Shown here piece by piece: positions 43,223-52,058 of a DNA stretch of 64,000 nt. Made by a program: the position numbers and the translations under genes. Origin of the DNA: an uncultured Sterolibacteriaceae bacterium (GTDB lineage: Bacteria; Pseudomonadota; Gammaproteobacteria; Burkholderiales; Rhodocyclaceae); NCBI GenBank assembly GCA_937888595.1, contig CALARK010000007.1:25254-89253 (forward strand), written 5' to 3'. Position 1 is the stretch's first letter. Each line of letters opens with the position of its first letter. The notes below the pieces were generated by a model. That model made no database searches. It saw nothing but the letters and a program-made list of their open reading frames with translations, and was not told the DNA's origin.

Positions 43223-44082
43223 CCCGGTTCGCACTGGCTGTCATGTGGCTGCTGCACTGGCTGCCGCTGCCGGCGCTGGCGGCCTGCGGGCGGCTGTTCG
43301 GCCGGCTGCTGTTCCGCTTCGGCCACGAGCGCCGCCGCGTCGCCCTGACCAATCTGGGCCTCTGCTTCCCCCAGATGGGCGAAGCCGAAAAGTCGGCGCT
43401 GGCGCGACGGCACTTCGAGGCCTTCGGCCGCAGCTTCCTCGAGCGCGGGCTGCTGTGGTGGGCCCCGGCTGCGCGCATCCGCCGCCTCGTGACGATCGCG
43501 GGACTGGAACGCATTCCCGCCGACCGGCCGGTGATCCTGCTGGTGCCGCATTTCGTCGGCCTCGACATGGGCTGGACGCGGCTGACGCTCGAGCGCGACA
43601 TGGTCAGCATCTACGCCAATCAGAAGAACCTGCTGTTCAATGCCGCCCTCTATCAGGGCCGCCTGCGTTTCGGGCATTCCGAGCTGCTTTCGCGTCAGGA
43701 AGGCACGCGCAAGGCGATCCGGGCGATGAAGGCCGGCCGGCCGTTCTACTACCTGCCGGACATGGATTACGGCGAGCGCGACACCATCTTCGTGCCCTTC
43801 TTCGGCGTCCCGGCGGCGACCATCACGGGCCTGTCGCGCCTCGCGCGCATAACCGGCGCGGCGGTCGTGCCGGCCATCGCGCGCATGACCGATTCCGGAT
43901 ATGTCGTCGAGATCGGCGAACCGTGGGTGGATTACCCGGGCCAGGGTGAACATGGCATCGAGGACGATACGCGGCGCATGAATGCCTTCATCGAGCAGGA
44001 AGTGCTGAAAATGCCTGACCAGTACTTCTGGCTGCACAAGCGCTTCAAGACGCGGCCGCCGGGCGAACAAAGGCTGTATTGA
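43219..44082 (+). CDS. Lipid A biosynthesis acyltransferase (LpxL/HtrB family) 2
   Basis: 287 residues from ATG 43219, which overlaps the stop of the first acyltransferase. The catalytic motif HFVGLD fits HX4D; YLPDMDYGERDTIFVPFFG is the second block. The pair probably adds two different secondary acyl chains. A divergent copy of the dispersed repeat lies at about residues 57-64, read as EKSALARR; this stretch occupies the conserved helix before the AFG motif, so the match may be partly constrained by protein sequence. Confidence 0.9.
   Translation: MTRFALAVMWLLHWLPLPALAACGRLFGRLLFRFGHERRRVALTNLGLCFPQMGEAEKSALARRHFEAFGRSFLERGLLWWAPAARIRRLVTIAGLERIPADRPVILLVPHFVGLDMGWTRLTLERDMVSIYANQKNLLFNAALYQGRLRFGHSELLSRQEGTRKAIRAMKAGRPFYYLPDMDYGERDTIFVPFFGVPAATITGLSRLARITGAAVVPAIARMTDSGYVVEIGEPWVDYPGQGEHGIEDDTRRMNAFIEQEVLKMPDQYFWLHKRFKTRPPGEQRLY
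43388..43411 (+). repeat. Dispersed repeat copy 11 (inside acyltransferase 2, divergent)
   Basis: Two mismatches to the core, preceded by AAAA. The weakest coding copy in terms of independence from protein constraint. Confidence 0.6.
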
Positions 44083-44103
44083 GCCCTTATTCGCCTTCAT
44101 TTG

Positions 44104-44128
44104 AAAAAGTCGGCGTTGGCGGGACGGC
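44104..44128 (+). repeat. Dispersed repeat copy 12 (upstream of dapF)
   Basis: Two mismatches to the core, preceded by AAAAA. Occupies most of the 62-base gap between acyltransferase 2 and dapF. Confidence 0.82.
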
Positions 44129-44144
44129 GTAAGATTTTCAGGCT

Positions 44145-44990
44145 ATGAAAATCCGCTTCGCCAAGATGCATGGCCTCGGCAACGACTTCGTCGTGCTCGA
44201 TGCCGTGCGACAGCATTTCGTACCCAGCGCCGCCGAGGCCCGCTGGCTGGCCGACCGCCATTTCGGCGTTGGCTGCGACCAGATTCTCGTCGTCGAGCCG
44301 CCGCAGATCGACGACGCGGACTTCCGTTATCGCATCTTCAATGCCGATGGCAGCGAGGTCGAGCAGTGCGGCAATGGAGCGCGCTGCTTCGTGCGCTTCG
44401 TCCACGAGCAGGGGCTGACGGAAAAGCGCGAGATCCGCGTCGAGACGATGGCGGGCATCATCATGCCGCGCCTCGAAGCGGACGGCCAGGTGACGGTCGA
44501 TATGGGCGTACCGCGCTTCACACCGGCCGATATTCCCTTTCTGGCGGAGTCGGACGATCTGGTCCAGACCCTCGAATTCGACGGTCGCAGTGCCGAGATC
44601 ACCGCTGTCTCGATGGGCAATCCGCATGCCGTACAGGTGGTCGACAACGTCGATTCCGCGCCGGTCGGCCGCGACGGCCCGTGGATCGAGGCCCATCCGC
44701 GCTTTCCGAAGCGCGCCAATGCCGGCTTCATGGAAGTCGTCGACCGCCATGCCATCCGCCTGCGCGTCCATGAGCGTGGTGCCGGAGAGACGCTCGCCTG
44801 CGGAACGGGCGCCTGCGCCGCCGTCGTGGCCGGCATCCGCCGCGGCCTGCTCGATTCCCCCGTGCGCGTGACGACGCGCGGCGGCGATCTCTCGATCGCA
44901 TGGGGCGGTGTCGGCCGGCCCGTCCTCATGACCGGGCCGGCGGTCACCGTATTCACCGGCGAACTCGAATTGCCCAAGGAGAAGTCATGA
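44145..44990 (+). CDS. dapF: Diaminopimelate epimerase
   Basis: 281 residues. Converts LL- to meso-diaminopimelate for lysine and peptidoglycan. The N-terminus KMHGLGNDFVVLD and both catalytic Cys motifs, EQCGNGARC (about residue 75) and LACGTGACA (about 223), are intact. First gene of the dapF-DUF484-xerC group, a conserved gene order in proteobacteria. Confidence 0.97.
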   Translation: MKIRFAKMHGLGNDFVVLDAVRQHFVPSAAEARWLADRHFGVGCDQILVVEPPQIDDADFRYRIFNADGSEVEQCGNGARCFVRFVHEQGLTEKREIRVETMAGIIMPRLEADGQVTVDMGVPRFTPADIPFLAESDDLVQTLEFDGRSAEITAVSMGNPHAVQVVDNVDSAPVGRDGPWIEAHPRFPKRANAGFMEVVDRHAIRLRVHERGAGETLACGTGACAAVVAGIRRGLLDSPVRVTTRGGDLSIAWGGVGRPVLMTGPAVTVFTGELELPKEKS

Positions 44991-45652
44991 ATCTTGCTGC
45001 CAAGGATGTCGCCCAGTTCCTCAAGGATCATCCGGATTTCTTCAACCAGTACGCCGACGCGCTGGCGCAGATCACCATTCCCGACCCGCACGGCGGCCGG
45101 GCGGTGTCGATCACCGAGCGGCAGATGGGCACGCTGCGCGACCAGGTGCGGCGGCTCGAAGCCAAGCTCGCCGAGCTGATCCGCTTCGGCGAGGAAAACG
45201 ACGCCCTGCTCGCCAAGACACACCGGCTGGTCGTCGCGCTCACCGGCGCGGCCGATAGCGGCGCGGCCCTGCGCACCCTCTACGCGCACCTCGGTGGCGA
45301 TTTCGATGTGCCGCACGTGGCCGTGCGCCTGTGGGGCGCCCATAACGAGGGGGGCGATCCCGGTGCGCCCGAATTCACGCCGATGAGCGTCGAGGCCCAT
45401 GAATTTGCCGCCACGCTCAAGCGGCCCTACTGCGGCGCCGGCAGCGGTCCCGACGTGCTCGGCTGGTTCGGCGAGCGCGGCGCCCATGTGCGTTCGCTGG
45501 CGCTGGTCGCCTTGCGCAAGGGCGACCAGACCTTCGGCCTGCTCGCCCTCGGCAGCGAGGATCCGCAGCGTTTCTATCCCGAGATGGGCACGCTCTACCT
45601 CGAACGCATCGGCGAAGTCGCCGCGGCGGCGCTGGCCAGAACCCTGCGCTGA
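44987..45652 (+). CDS. DUF484 family protein
   Basis: 221 residues from ATG 44987, overlapping the dapF stop. The N-terminal VAQFLKDHPDFFNQYADALAQITIPDPHGGRAVSITERQ is characteristic, followed by a coiled coil (QVRRLEAKLAELIRFGEEND) and a GAF-like domain (about 90-220). The function is unknown; the family is conserved between dapF and xerC, and here xerC starts eight bases after its stop. Confidence 0.92.
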   Translation: MNLAAKDVAQFLKDHPDFFNQYADALAQITIPDPHGGRAVSITERQMGTLRDQVRRLEAKLAELIRFGEENDALLAKTHRLVVALTGAADSGAALRTLYAHLGGDFDVPHVAVRLWGAHNEGGDPGAPEFTPMSVEAHEFAATLKRPYCGAGSGPDVLGWFGERGAHVRSLALVALRKGDQTFGLLALGSEDPQRFYPEMGTLYLERIGEVAAAALARTLR

Positions 45653-45659
45653 ACCCACC

Positions 45660-46550
45660 ATGGCCGATACGTCGGTCGAACAATTCCTGGCCGAGCTCGA
45701 CCACCAGCGTCGTGCCAGCCCGCACACGCTGAGCGCTTACCGGCGCGACCTCGCCCTGCTCGCGGCCGGGGTCGGGGGGCGCCCGCTCGATGCGCTGCAA
45801 TCCCACGAGCTGCGCCGCCAGGCGATGCGCCTGCACGGCCAGGGGCTGTCGGCGCGCTCGGTGGCGCGCACGCTGTCGGCCTGGCGCGCCTACTACCGCT
45901 GGCTCGCGCGGCGTGGCCGGCTCGCTGCCGACCCCTGCGTCGGGCTCAAGGCGCCGAAGCGGCCGCGCGTACTGCCCAAGGCACTCGGCGTCGAGCAGGC
46001 GAACGCGCTACTCGACGCCGCCGTCGAGCACGCAGATGCGCTGTCGCTGCGCGACCGCGCGATGTTCGAGCTGTTCTATTCCTCCGGCCTGCGCCTCGCG
46101 GAACTCGTTTCCCTCGATCTGTCGAGCGGCATCGACCTCGCCGCCGGCGAAGTCACCGTCACCGGCAAGCGCGGCAAGACGCGCACCGTGCCGGTCGGCG
46201 CGCGGGCGGCCGAAGCGCTCGCGGCCTGGCTCGCCTGCCGCGCGGGTCTCGCCACGGCGGACGAGCCGGCCCTGTTCGTCAGCCGGCGCGGCAGCCGCCT
46301 GACGCCGCGCGCCGTCGAGCTGCGCCTCGCGCGGCGGGCGCGCGAATGCGGCCTCGGCCAGCACGTCCATCCGCACATGCTGCGCCATTCCTTCGCCAGC
46401 CACGTGCTGCAGTCCTCCGGCGACCTGCGCGCCGTGCAGGAGATGCTCGGCCACGCCAGCATCGCGACGACGCAAATCTATACGCATCTGGACTTCCAGC
46501 ACCTCGCGAAGGTTTATGATGCGGCGCATCCGCGGGCGAAACAGAAGTAA
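45660..46550 (+). CDS. xerC: Tyrosine recombinase XerC
   Basis: 296 residues from ATG 45660. Resolves chromosome dimers at dif with XerD. An N-terminal SAM-like domain (about 1-90) is followed by the catalytic domain with Arg in GLRLAELVSL, Lys in GKRGKTRTVPVG, HMLRHSFASH, the second His in MLGHASIATTQ, and the nucleophile Tyr in QIYTHLD. Position beside dapF and DUF484 supports XerC rather than an integron or phage recombinase. Confidence 0.95.
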   Translation: MADTSVEQFLAELDHQRRASPHTLSAYRRDLALLAAGVGGRPLDALQSHELRRQAMRLHGQGLSARSVARTLSAWRAYYRWLARRGRLAADPCVGLKAPKRPRVLPKALGVEQANALLDAAVEHADALSLRDRAMFELFYSSGLRLAELVSLDLSSGIDLAAGEVTVTGKRGKTRTVPVGARAAEALAAWLACRAGLATADEPALFVSRRGSRLTPRAVELRLARRARECGLGQHVHPHMLRHSFASHVLQSSGDLRAVQEMLGHASIATTQIYTHLDFQHLAKVYDAAHPRAKQK

Positions 46551-46552
46551 CC

Positions 46553-46577
46553 GCCGTCCCGCCGGGACCGACTTTTT
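46553..46577 (-). repeat. Dispersed repeat copy 13 (between xerC and sulP)
   Basis: Two mismatches to the core (GGGACC in place of GGCGCC, a variant also seen at 50432), with TTTTT on the + strand. Begins two bases after the xerC stop. Confidence 0.83.
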
Positions 46578-46589
46578 CTTTCCGCTGTC

Positions 46590-48785
46590 ATGAACCTGCC
46601 CAAGACCCTCGCCGGCGATTTCTGGGGTGGCCTGGCCGCCATGCTGGTGGCGTTGCCCTCGGCGATCGCCTTCGGGGTGACGATCTACGCGCCCCTCGGC
46701 GCCAGCGCGGCCGCGCAGGGCGCGCTGGCCGGCATCCTCGGCGCGATGGCGCTGGGCCTGATCGCCGCCTCGCTCGGCGGGGCGCCGCGCCTCATCAGCG
46801 CGCCCTGCGCGCCGGCCGCCGCGGTGCTGGCCGCCTTCGCCATCGAGCGCCTGCAGGCGGGCAGCGATGCCGTGTCGATCATGCTGATGCTCACGGTGCT
46901 GGGGCTGATGGCCGGCCTGTTGCAGGTCGCCTTCGGCGCACTGCGGCTCGGCAAGCTGATCGAATACATGCCCTACCCGGTGGTGAGCGGCTACCTGTCC
47001 GGCGTCGGGCTGATCATCATTGGCAGCCAGGTGCCCAAGCTGCTCGGCGCCGGGAAAGACATGACGCTCTGGCCGGCGCTCGCCGCTCCGGCGCAATGGA
47101 ATCTTGCCAGCCTGGCGATCGGGGTCGTCACGGCCGGCGTGATGCTCGCCGCGCCCCGGTTCGTCAAGCGCGTGCCGGCGGCGATCCTCGGCCTGCTGGC
47201 GGGCGTGCTGGCCTATCTCGGCCTCGGGCTGGCGGACGTGGTGCCGCTGTCCACGGCCGCGAACCCGCTCGTGGTGGGGCCGTTGTCGACGGGCGAAGGC
47301 GCCGGCTTCCTCGATGCGCTGCTCGGACGCTGGCAGGCCGCGAGCGCGCTCGATGTGCACACGCTGGCGCTGCTGGTCTTTCCGGCGCTGACGCTGGCCG
47401 GCCTGCTGTCGATCGACACGCTGAAGACCTGCCTGGTGCTCGACGCGATGACGCGTTCGCGCCACCAGTCGAACCGCGAGCTGTTCGGCCAGGGCATGGC
47501 CAACATCGGCTCGGCGCTGATCGGCGGCATGCCGGGCGCGGGCACCATGGGCGCGACGCTGGTCAACCTGTCTTCCGGCGCGCAGACCCGCCTGTCCGGC
47601 ATGTTCGAGGGGGCGCTCGCGCTGCTCGCCTTCCTGCTGCTCGGTGCGCTGATCGCCTGGGTGCCGGTGGGGGCGCTCGCGGCGATCCTCATCGTCATCG
47701 GCGCGCGCATGATCGACCGCAACAGCCTGCATTTCCTCAAGTCGCGCGCGACGATCCTCGACTTCGCCGTGATCCTCGCCGTCATCCTCACCGCGCTGTT
47801 CGTCGGCCTGATCCCGGCTTCGGGCGTCGGCATCCTGCTGGCGATCCTGCTGTTCGTGCGCGAGCAGATCGGCGGCGCCGTGGTGCGCCGCAAGCTCGCC
47901 GGCAACCAGAATTTCTCGAAGCGCGTGCGGCCCCGGCAGGAGATGGAGATCCTCGTCGAACGCGGCGACTGCGCGGCGATCTGCGAACTGCAGGGCAGCC
48001 TGTTCTTCGGTACCGCCAACCAGCTCTACGCCGCGCTGGAGCCGGAACTCAAGACGCGCGACTACCTGATCCTCGACCTGCGCCGCGTGCAGACCGTGGA
48101 CGTCACCGCGGCGCACATGCTCGAACAGGTCAAGGACATGCTCGCCGAACGCGGCGGCTGCCTGATCTTCAGCCAGATCCCGCAGAAGCTGCCGACCGGG
48201 CGCGACATCCGCAAGTATCTCGATGAAGTCGGCCTACTCAAGGCGGGCGATGCCGTCCGGGTGTTCGACGAGATCGACCAGGCGCAGGAGTGGGTGGAGG
48301 ACCGCATCATCAAGGCGGCGGCGCTCGAACTCGCGGCGGAGACCGCGCTCGCGCTCCCCGACCTCGAACTGTTCAGGAACCGCAAGGCACAGACTCTCGC
48401 CGCGCTGGAGCAGCACATGGAGCAGCGTGCCTTCCAGGCCGGCGAGAAGATCTTCGCGCGCGGCGACACCGGCGACGAGCTGTTCCTGATCCGGCGCGGT
48501 GCGGTGCGCATCCTGCTGCCGGTGAGCGATACCCTGAGCCACCATCTCGGCACCTTCGGCCGCGGCGCCTTCTTCGGCGAGATGGCCTTCCTCGATGGCG
48601 AGCCGCGCTCGGCCGACGCCGTCGCCTTCAGCGACGTCGAGCTCTACGTGCTGTCGCGTGCCGTCTTCGACCAGTTCGCCGAGGAGCACAAGAAGGCCGC
48701 GCTCGCCCTGATGGAAGGCATCGCCAGCGTGCTGGCGAGCCGCCTGCGCTACACCAACGCCGAACTGCGCGCGCTCGAAGCCTAG
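46590..48785 (+). CDS. SulP family anion transporter with STAS and cyclic nucleotide-binding domains
   Basis: 731 residues. The SulP membrane domain (about 1-430) opens with GDFWGGLAAMLVALPSAIAFGVTIYAPLG. A STAS domain (about 450-570, LQGSLFFGTANQLYAALEPEL, LDLRRVQTVDVTAAHMLEQV) follows, and a cNMP-binding domain (about 605-720) has the phosphate-binding cassette FFGEMAFLDGEPRSADAVA. SulP proteins move sulfate, bicarbonate or dicarboxylates; the cNMP domain suggests gating by cAMP or cGMP. A class III cyclase is encoded at 25631-26980. The stop shares CTAG with the convergent protease gene. Confidence 0.93.
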   Translation: MNLPKTLAGDFWGGLAAMLVALPSAIAFGVTIYAPLGASAAAQGALAGILGAMALGLIAASLGGAPRLISAPCAPAAAVLAAFAIERLQAGSDAVSIMLMLTVLGLMAGLLQVAFGALRLGKLIEYMPYPVVSGYLSGVGLIIIGSQVPKLLGAGKDMTLWPALAAPAQWNLASLAIGVVTAGVMLAAPRFVKRVPAAILGLLAGVLAYLGLGLADVVPLSTAANPLVVGPLSTGEGAGFLDALLGRWQAASALDVHTLALLVFPALTLAGLLSIDTLKTCLVLDAMTRSRHQSNRELFGQGMANIGSALIGGMPGAGTMGATLVNLSSGAQTRLSGMFEGALALLAFLLLGALIAWVPVGALAAILIVIGARMIDRNSLHFLKSRATILDFAVILAVILTALFVGLIPASGVGILLAILLFVREQIGGAVVRRKLAGNQNFSKRVRPRQEMEILVERGDCAAICELQGSLFFGTANQLYAALEPELKTRDYLILDLRRVQTVDVTAAHMLEQVKDMLAERGGCLIFSQIPQKLPTGRDIRKYLDEVGLLKAGDAVRVFDEIDQAQEWVEDRIIKAAALELAAETALALPDLELFRNRKAQTLAALEQHMEQRAFQAGEKIFARGDTGDELFLIRRGAVRILLPVSDTLSHHLGTFGRGAFFGEMAFLDGEPRSADAVAFSDVELYVLSRAVFDQFAEEHKKAALALMEGIASVLASRLRYTNAELRALEA

Positions 48786-50326
48786 CCCACGGCGATCGGA
48801 ACGAACAGGCGGCGTTCGCCGCGCTGCACCAGCAGGGCAATGCGCTTGCCGTTGTCGAGCAGCCGGCGCAGTTGTTCGACCGAACCGAGCCTGACGCCAT
48901 TGACGGACACGATCACGTCGCCCGGGCGAATGCCGCTGCGGGCTGCCGGTCCGTCTGCCACGTCCTCGACGACGAGCCCGCTGCCGCCCTCGATGGCCTT
49001 CTTCTCGTCGGGCGTCAGCGGACGCAGCGCGAGGCCGAGGCGGCCGCCTGCGCCGGGCGCGGCGTCTGCGGCCCTGGCGAGCGGCTGCTTGAGTTCGCCA
49101 ACCGCGACAGCGAGATGCCTGCTTTCGCCCTTGCGCCAGATTTCGAGATCGACCCGGTTGCCGGGGGCCGTGCCTGCGACGAGCGGCGGCAGGTCGCTGG
49201 AGCGTGCCAGCGGCTTGCCGTTGTAGCCGAGGATGATGTCGCCTTCGGCCAGCCCGGCCTTGGCTGCCGGACTGTCACCCTCGATGCTGGAGACCAGCGC
49301 ACCGCGGGGCCGGTCCAGCCCGAAAGAGTCCGCCAGTGCCTGATCCACTTCCTGGACGCTGATGCCGAGGCGGCCGCGGCTGACCTTGCCGTGCGTCAGC
49401 AACTGATGCTCGACGTTCATCGCCACGTCGATCGGAATGGCGAAGGACAGGCCCTGATAGCCGCCCGAGCGCGAGTAGATCTGCGAATTGATGCCGATCA
49501 CCTCGCCGCGCGTGTTGAGCAGCGGCCCGCCCGAATTGCCCGGGTTGATCGCGACATCGGTCTGGATGAAGGGCACGTAACCCTCGTCCGGCAAGGCGCG
49601 GGACTTGGCCGATACGATGCCGGCGGTGACGCTGTTCTCGAAACCGAATGGCGCCCCGATGGCGAGTACCCACTCGCCGACACGGGTGTCTTCGGTACGG
49701 CCGATACGGACGGTGGGCAGGTCGCGGGCATCGATGCGCAGCACCGCCACGTCGGTCTGCTTGTCGATGCCCACGACCTTGGCCTTGAATTCGCGCTTGT
49801 CGCTCAGTTTGACGGTCACTTCGTCGGCGTCGTCCACCACATGGGCGTTGGTCAGCACCACGCCATCGCTGCTGACGATGAAGCCGGAACCCTGGCCGCG
49901 CGTCGGAACATTCTCGCTAGGGCCGGGCGGCATCGGGAAACCGAAGCCGCGGAACAGGTCGTCGAAAGGCGTGCCGCCGGGGCCGGGCATGCCGGAAACC
50001 CTCGTTTTCGTCATTCCGGAAACGCTGATGTTGACGACCGCCGGCCCCTGGTCCGCGACGATCGCGCTGAAATCCGGCAGGCCTGTCGACGCTGCCGCTG
50101 CCGCCGGAAGCATCGACTGCGCCGGGGCTGTGGCGACGATGGGCGACGATGCCGCATGCGCGCCGGGAAACTTGAGTTCTTCGTTCAGCAGGTAGCCGCC
50201 GGAAAAGGCGGCCAGCAATGACAGCGTGACCATGCTGCGGCTCATCGCCGACGGCCGCGGACTGGCGATGCCGAGATGGCGGCGGGTATGATTGAGGAAG
50301 CTCTCTATCGTTCGGGCTGGAATCAT
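48782..50326 (-). CDS. HtrA/Do family periplasmic serine protease
   Basis: 514 residues. An internal ATG at 50245 (MSRSMVTLSLLAAFSGGYLL) would give a cleaner signal anchor than ATG 50326, so the first 27 residues are uncertain. The protease domain has the triad His in LTNAHVV (about 159), Asp in TDVAVLRID (about 191) and Ser in NPGNSGGPLL (about 263). Two PDZ domains follow (about 300-390 and 420-510). It degrades or refolds misfolded envelope proteins. Monocistronic, convergent with the SulP gene. Confidence 0.92.
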   Translation of the reverse strand: MIPARTIESFLNHTRRHLGIASPRPSAMSRSMVTLSLLAAFSGGYLLNEELKFPGAHAASSPIVATAPAQSMLPAAAAASTGLPDFSAIVADQGPAVVNISVSGMTKTRVSGMPGPGGTPFDDLFRGFGFPMPPGPSENVPTRGQGSGFIVSSDGVVLTNAHVVDDADEVTVKLSDKREFKAKVVGIDKQTDVAVLRIDARDLPTVRIGRTEDTRVGEWVLAIGAPFGFENSVTAGIVSAKSRALPDEGYVPFIQTDVAINPGNSGGPLLNTRGEVIGINSQIYSRSGGYQGLSFAIPIDVAMNVEHQLLTHGKVSRGRLGISVQEVDQALADSFGLDRPRGALVSSIEGDSPAAKAGLAEGDIILGYNGKPLARSSDLPPLVAGTAPGNRVDLEIWRKGESRHLAVAVGELKQPLARAADAAPGAGGRLGLALRPLTPDEKKAIEGGSGLVVEDVADGPAARSGIRPGDVIVSVNGVRLGSVEQLRRLLDNGKRIALLVQRGERRLFVPIAVG

Positions 50327-50431
50327 GTCGCTATCCCCTTCATCCGTTATTGTTGATATGAACGATGTGGGATCGCCGCCCGGGCACGAAGTTCTTCGCT
50401 ATTTGCAACAGAGTGTTTCAACCCGCCTGCC

Positions 50432-50454
50432 TCCGTCCCGCCGGGACCGACTTT
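50432..50454 (-). repeat. Dispersed repeat copy 14 (just before the methyltransferase start)
   Basis: Three mismatches to the core, same GGGACC variant as the copy at 46553. Ends two bases before the ATG at 50457, thus occupying the place of the ribosome binding site. Confidence 0.75.
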
Positions 50455-50456
50455 AG

Positions 50457-51647
50457 ATGACCGAACTGATCCTCCATCCCGGCAAGGAACGCTCGCTGTT
50501 CCGCCACCACCCATGGCTATTCGATACCGCCGTGGCGCGCCTCGCCGGCCATGCGCGGCCTGGCGACACCGTGATCGTCGTCGATGCCCACGGCAAGCCG
50601 CTGGCGAAGGCGGCGTATTCGCCGCGCTCGAAGATTCGCGCCCGCGTCTGGAGTTTCGATGTCGAGCAGTCCATCGATCATGCCTTTTTCAAGCGGCGTG
50701 TCGCTGCCGCCGTGGCTCGCCGCGCGGCCCTGCCGGAACTCGCGGGACAGCAGGGGCTGCGTCTGCTGCATGCCGAATCCGATGGCCTGCCCGGCGTGAT
50801 CGCCGACCAGTATGGCGACACCGTGGTCGTCCAGCTCACCAGCGCCGGTGCCGACAAGTGGCGCGGTGCGATCGTCGATGGCTTGCACAAGGCGACCGGC
50901 TGCGCACGCATCTACGAGCGTTCCGATTCCGAGGTGCGCGGCCTCGAAGGGCTGGAACCGGCGACCGGCTGGTTGTTCGGTGAGGCGCCCGCCGGGGAAA
51001 TCGTCATCGAGGAACACGGCGTCCGCATGGCCGTCGACATCGTCGCCGGCCACAAGACCGGCTTCTACCTCGATCAGCGCGAGAACCGGCGGATGCTGGC
51101 AGAACTGTCGCGCAACAAACGCGTGCTCAACTGCTTCTGCTACACCGGTGGATTTTCATTGCAGGCGCTGGCAGGCGGGGCGAACAGCGCGCTCTCCATC
51201 GACAGCTCGCAGCCCGCGCTCGACCGTGCGGCGGCCAACCTCGCGCTCAATCCGCACCTCGCCGCGGCACCGGCGGAGTGGCGCTGCGCCAACGTCTTCG
51301 ACGAACTGCGCAAGCTCAAGGCCGCCGGTGCAAGCTTCGACCTGATCGTGCTCGACCCACCCAAGTTCGCGCCCTCGGCCAGCCATGCCGAGCGGGCCAG
51401 CCGCGCCTACAAGGACATCAACCTGCTCGGCTTCAAGCTGCTCGCACCGGGCGGGTTGCTGATGACCTACTCCTGCTCCGGCGGGATCGGCGTCGAACTG
51501 TTCCAGAAGATCGTCGCTGGCGCGGCGCTCGATGCCGGCCGGGATGCGCGCATCATCCGGCGCCTGCAGGGCGCCACCGATCATCCGGTTGACTTGGCGT
51601 TCCCGGAAGGGGAATATTTGAAAGGCCTGCTGGTGCAGGCGGATTGA
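50457..51647 (+). CDS. rlmI: Class I rRNA methyltransferase, RlmI-like (23S rRNA m5C)
   Basis: 396 residues. An N-terminal PUA domain (LHPGKERSLFRHHPWLF to about 75) is followed by a central EEHD-like part and a Rossmann methyltransferase domain with GFYLDQRENRRML, VLNCFCYTGGFSLQAL and the catalytic motif IVLDPPKFAPS. RlmI methylates a cytosine of 23S rRNA. No normal Shine-Dalgarno sequence precedes the ATG because a dispersed repeat copy sits there. RlmK-type alternatives cannot be excluded. Confidence 0.9.
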   Translation: MTELILHPGKERSLFRHHPWLFDTAVARLAGHARPGDTVIVVDAHGKPLAKAAYSPRSKIRARVWSFDVEQSIDHAFFKRRVAAAVARRAALPELAGQQGLRLLHAESDGLPGVIADQYGDTVVVQLTSAGADKWRGAIVDGLHKATGCARIYERSDSEVRGLEGLEPATGWLFGEAPAGEIVIEEHGVRMAVDIVAGHKTGFYLDQRENRRMLAELSRNKRVLNCFCYTGGFSLQALAGGANSALSIDSSQPALDRAAANLALNPHLAAAPAEWRCANVFDELRKLKAAGASFDLIVLDPPKFAPSASHAERASRAYKDINLLGFKLLAPGGLLMTYSCSGGIGVELFQKIVAGAALDAGRDARIIRRLQGATDHPVDLAFPEGEYLKGLLVQAD

Positions 51648-51662
51648 AATGGGACGATCACG

Positions 51663-52031
51663 ATGTCGCACACGATAACTTGGGAGGGGCGCGGGTTCTA
51701 CAAGCGCTTCACCGGTCGGGTCGCATTTCCCGAATATGCCCGCAGCCAGGAAGAGATCACCGGCGATCCGCGCTTCGATGAGGCCATGTACATCATCAAC
51801 GACCTGCGTGAGGTCGAAGGCTATACGGCCTCGCAGGACGATGCGGAGTACGCCGCGGCCTACACGCGCGGGCCGAGCCTGTCCAATTCGCGGGTACGCA
51901 TCGCCTACGTCACCACCGATGCGCGGATCATCCTGCTGATCCGGATGGCCAGGATGATTTCCTCCCTCGACCTCGGCACATTCGCGACGCTCGAGGCGGC
52001 GCGTGAGTGGGGGCTCGCTGTGCGGCGCTGA
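51663..52031 (+). CDS. Hypothetical protein, 122 residues
   Basis: Soluble alpha/beta protein with GRGFYKRFTGRVAFPEYARSQEEI at the N-terminus and a late segment VRIAYVTTDARIILLIRMARMI. The pattern suggests a small SpoIIAA/STAS-like or related fold, but I cannot assign a family with confidence. It starts 15 bases after the methyltransferase and is probably cotranscribed. A dispersed repeat copy follows its stop by two bases. Confidence 0.7.
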   Translation: MSHTITWEGRGFYKRFTGRVAFPEYARSQEEITGDPRFDEAMYIINDLREVEGYTASQDDAEYAAAYTRGPSLSNSRVRIAYVTTDARIILLIRMARMISSLDLGTFATLEAAREWGLAVRR

Positions 52032-52033
52032 GC

Positions 52034-52058
52034 GCCGTCCCGCCGGCGCCGACTTTTT
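52034..52058 (-). repeat. Dispersed repeat copy 15 (between convergent genes)
   Basis: Perfect 20-base core, TTTTT on the + strand. Fills the gap between the 122-residue gene (+) and the end of the YchJ-family gene (-). Confidence 0.88.

Noticed and set aside
45660..46550. An integrase marking a mobile element
   Set aside because: The tyrosine recombinase has the conserved dapF-DUF484-xerC context and XerC motifs, so it is the housekeeping enzyme.
46008..48116. A 702-codon open frame on the minus strand opposite xerC and sulP
   Set aside because: Arg/Gln/Ala-rich, no domain pattern, entirely antisense to recognised genes.
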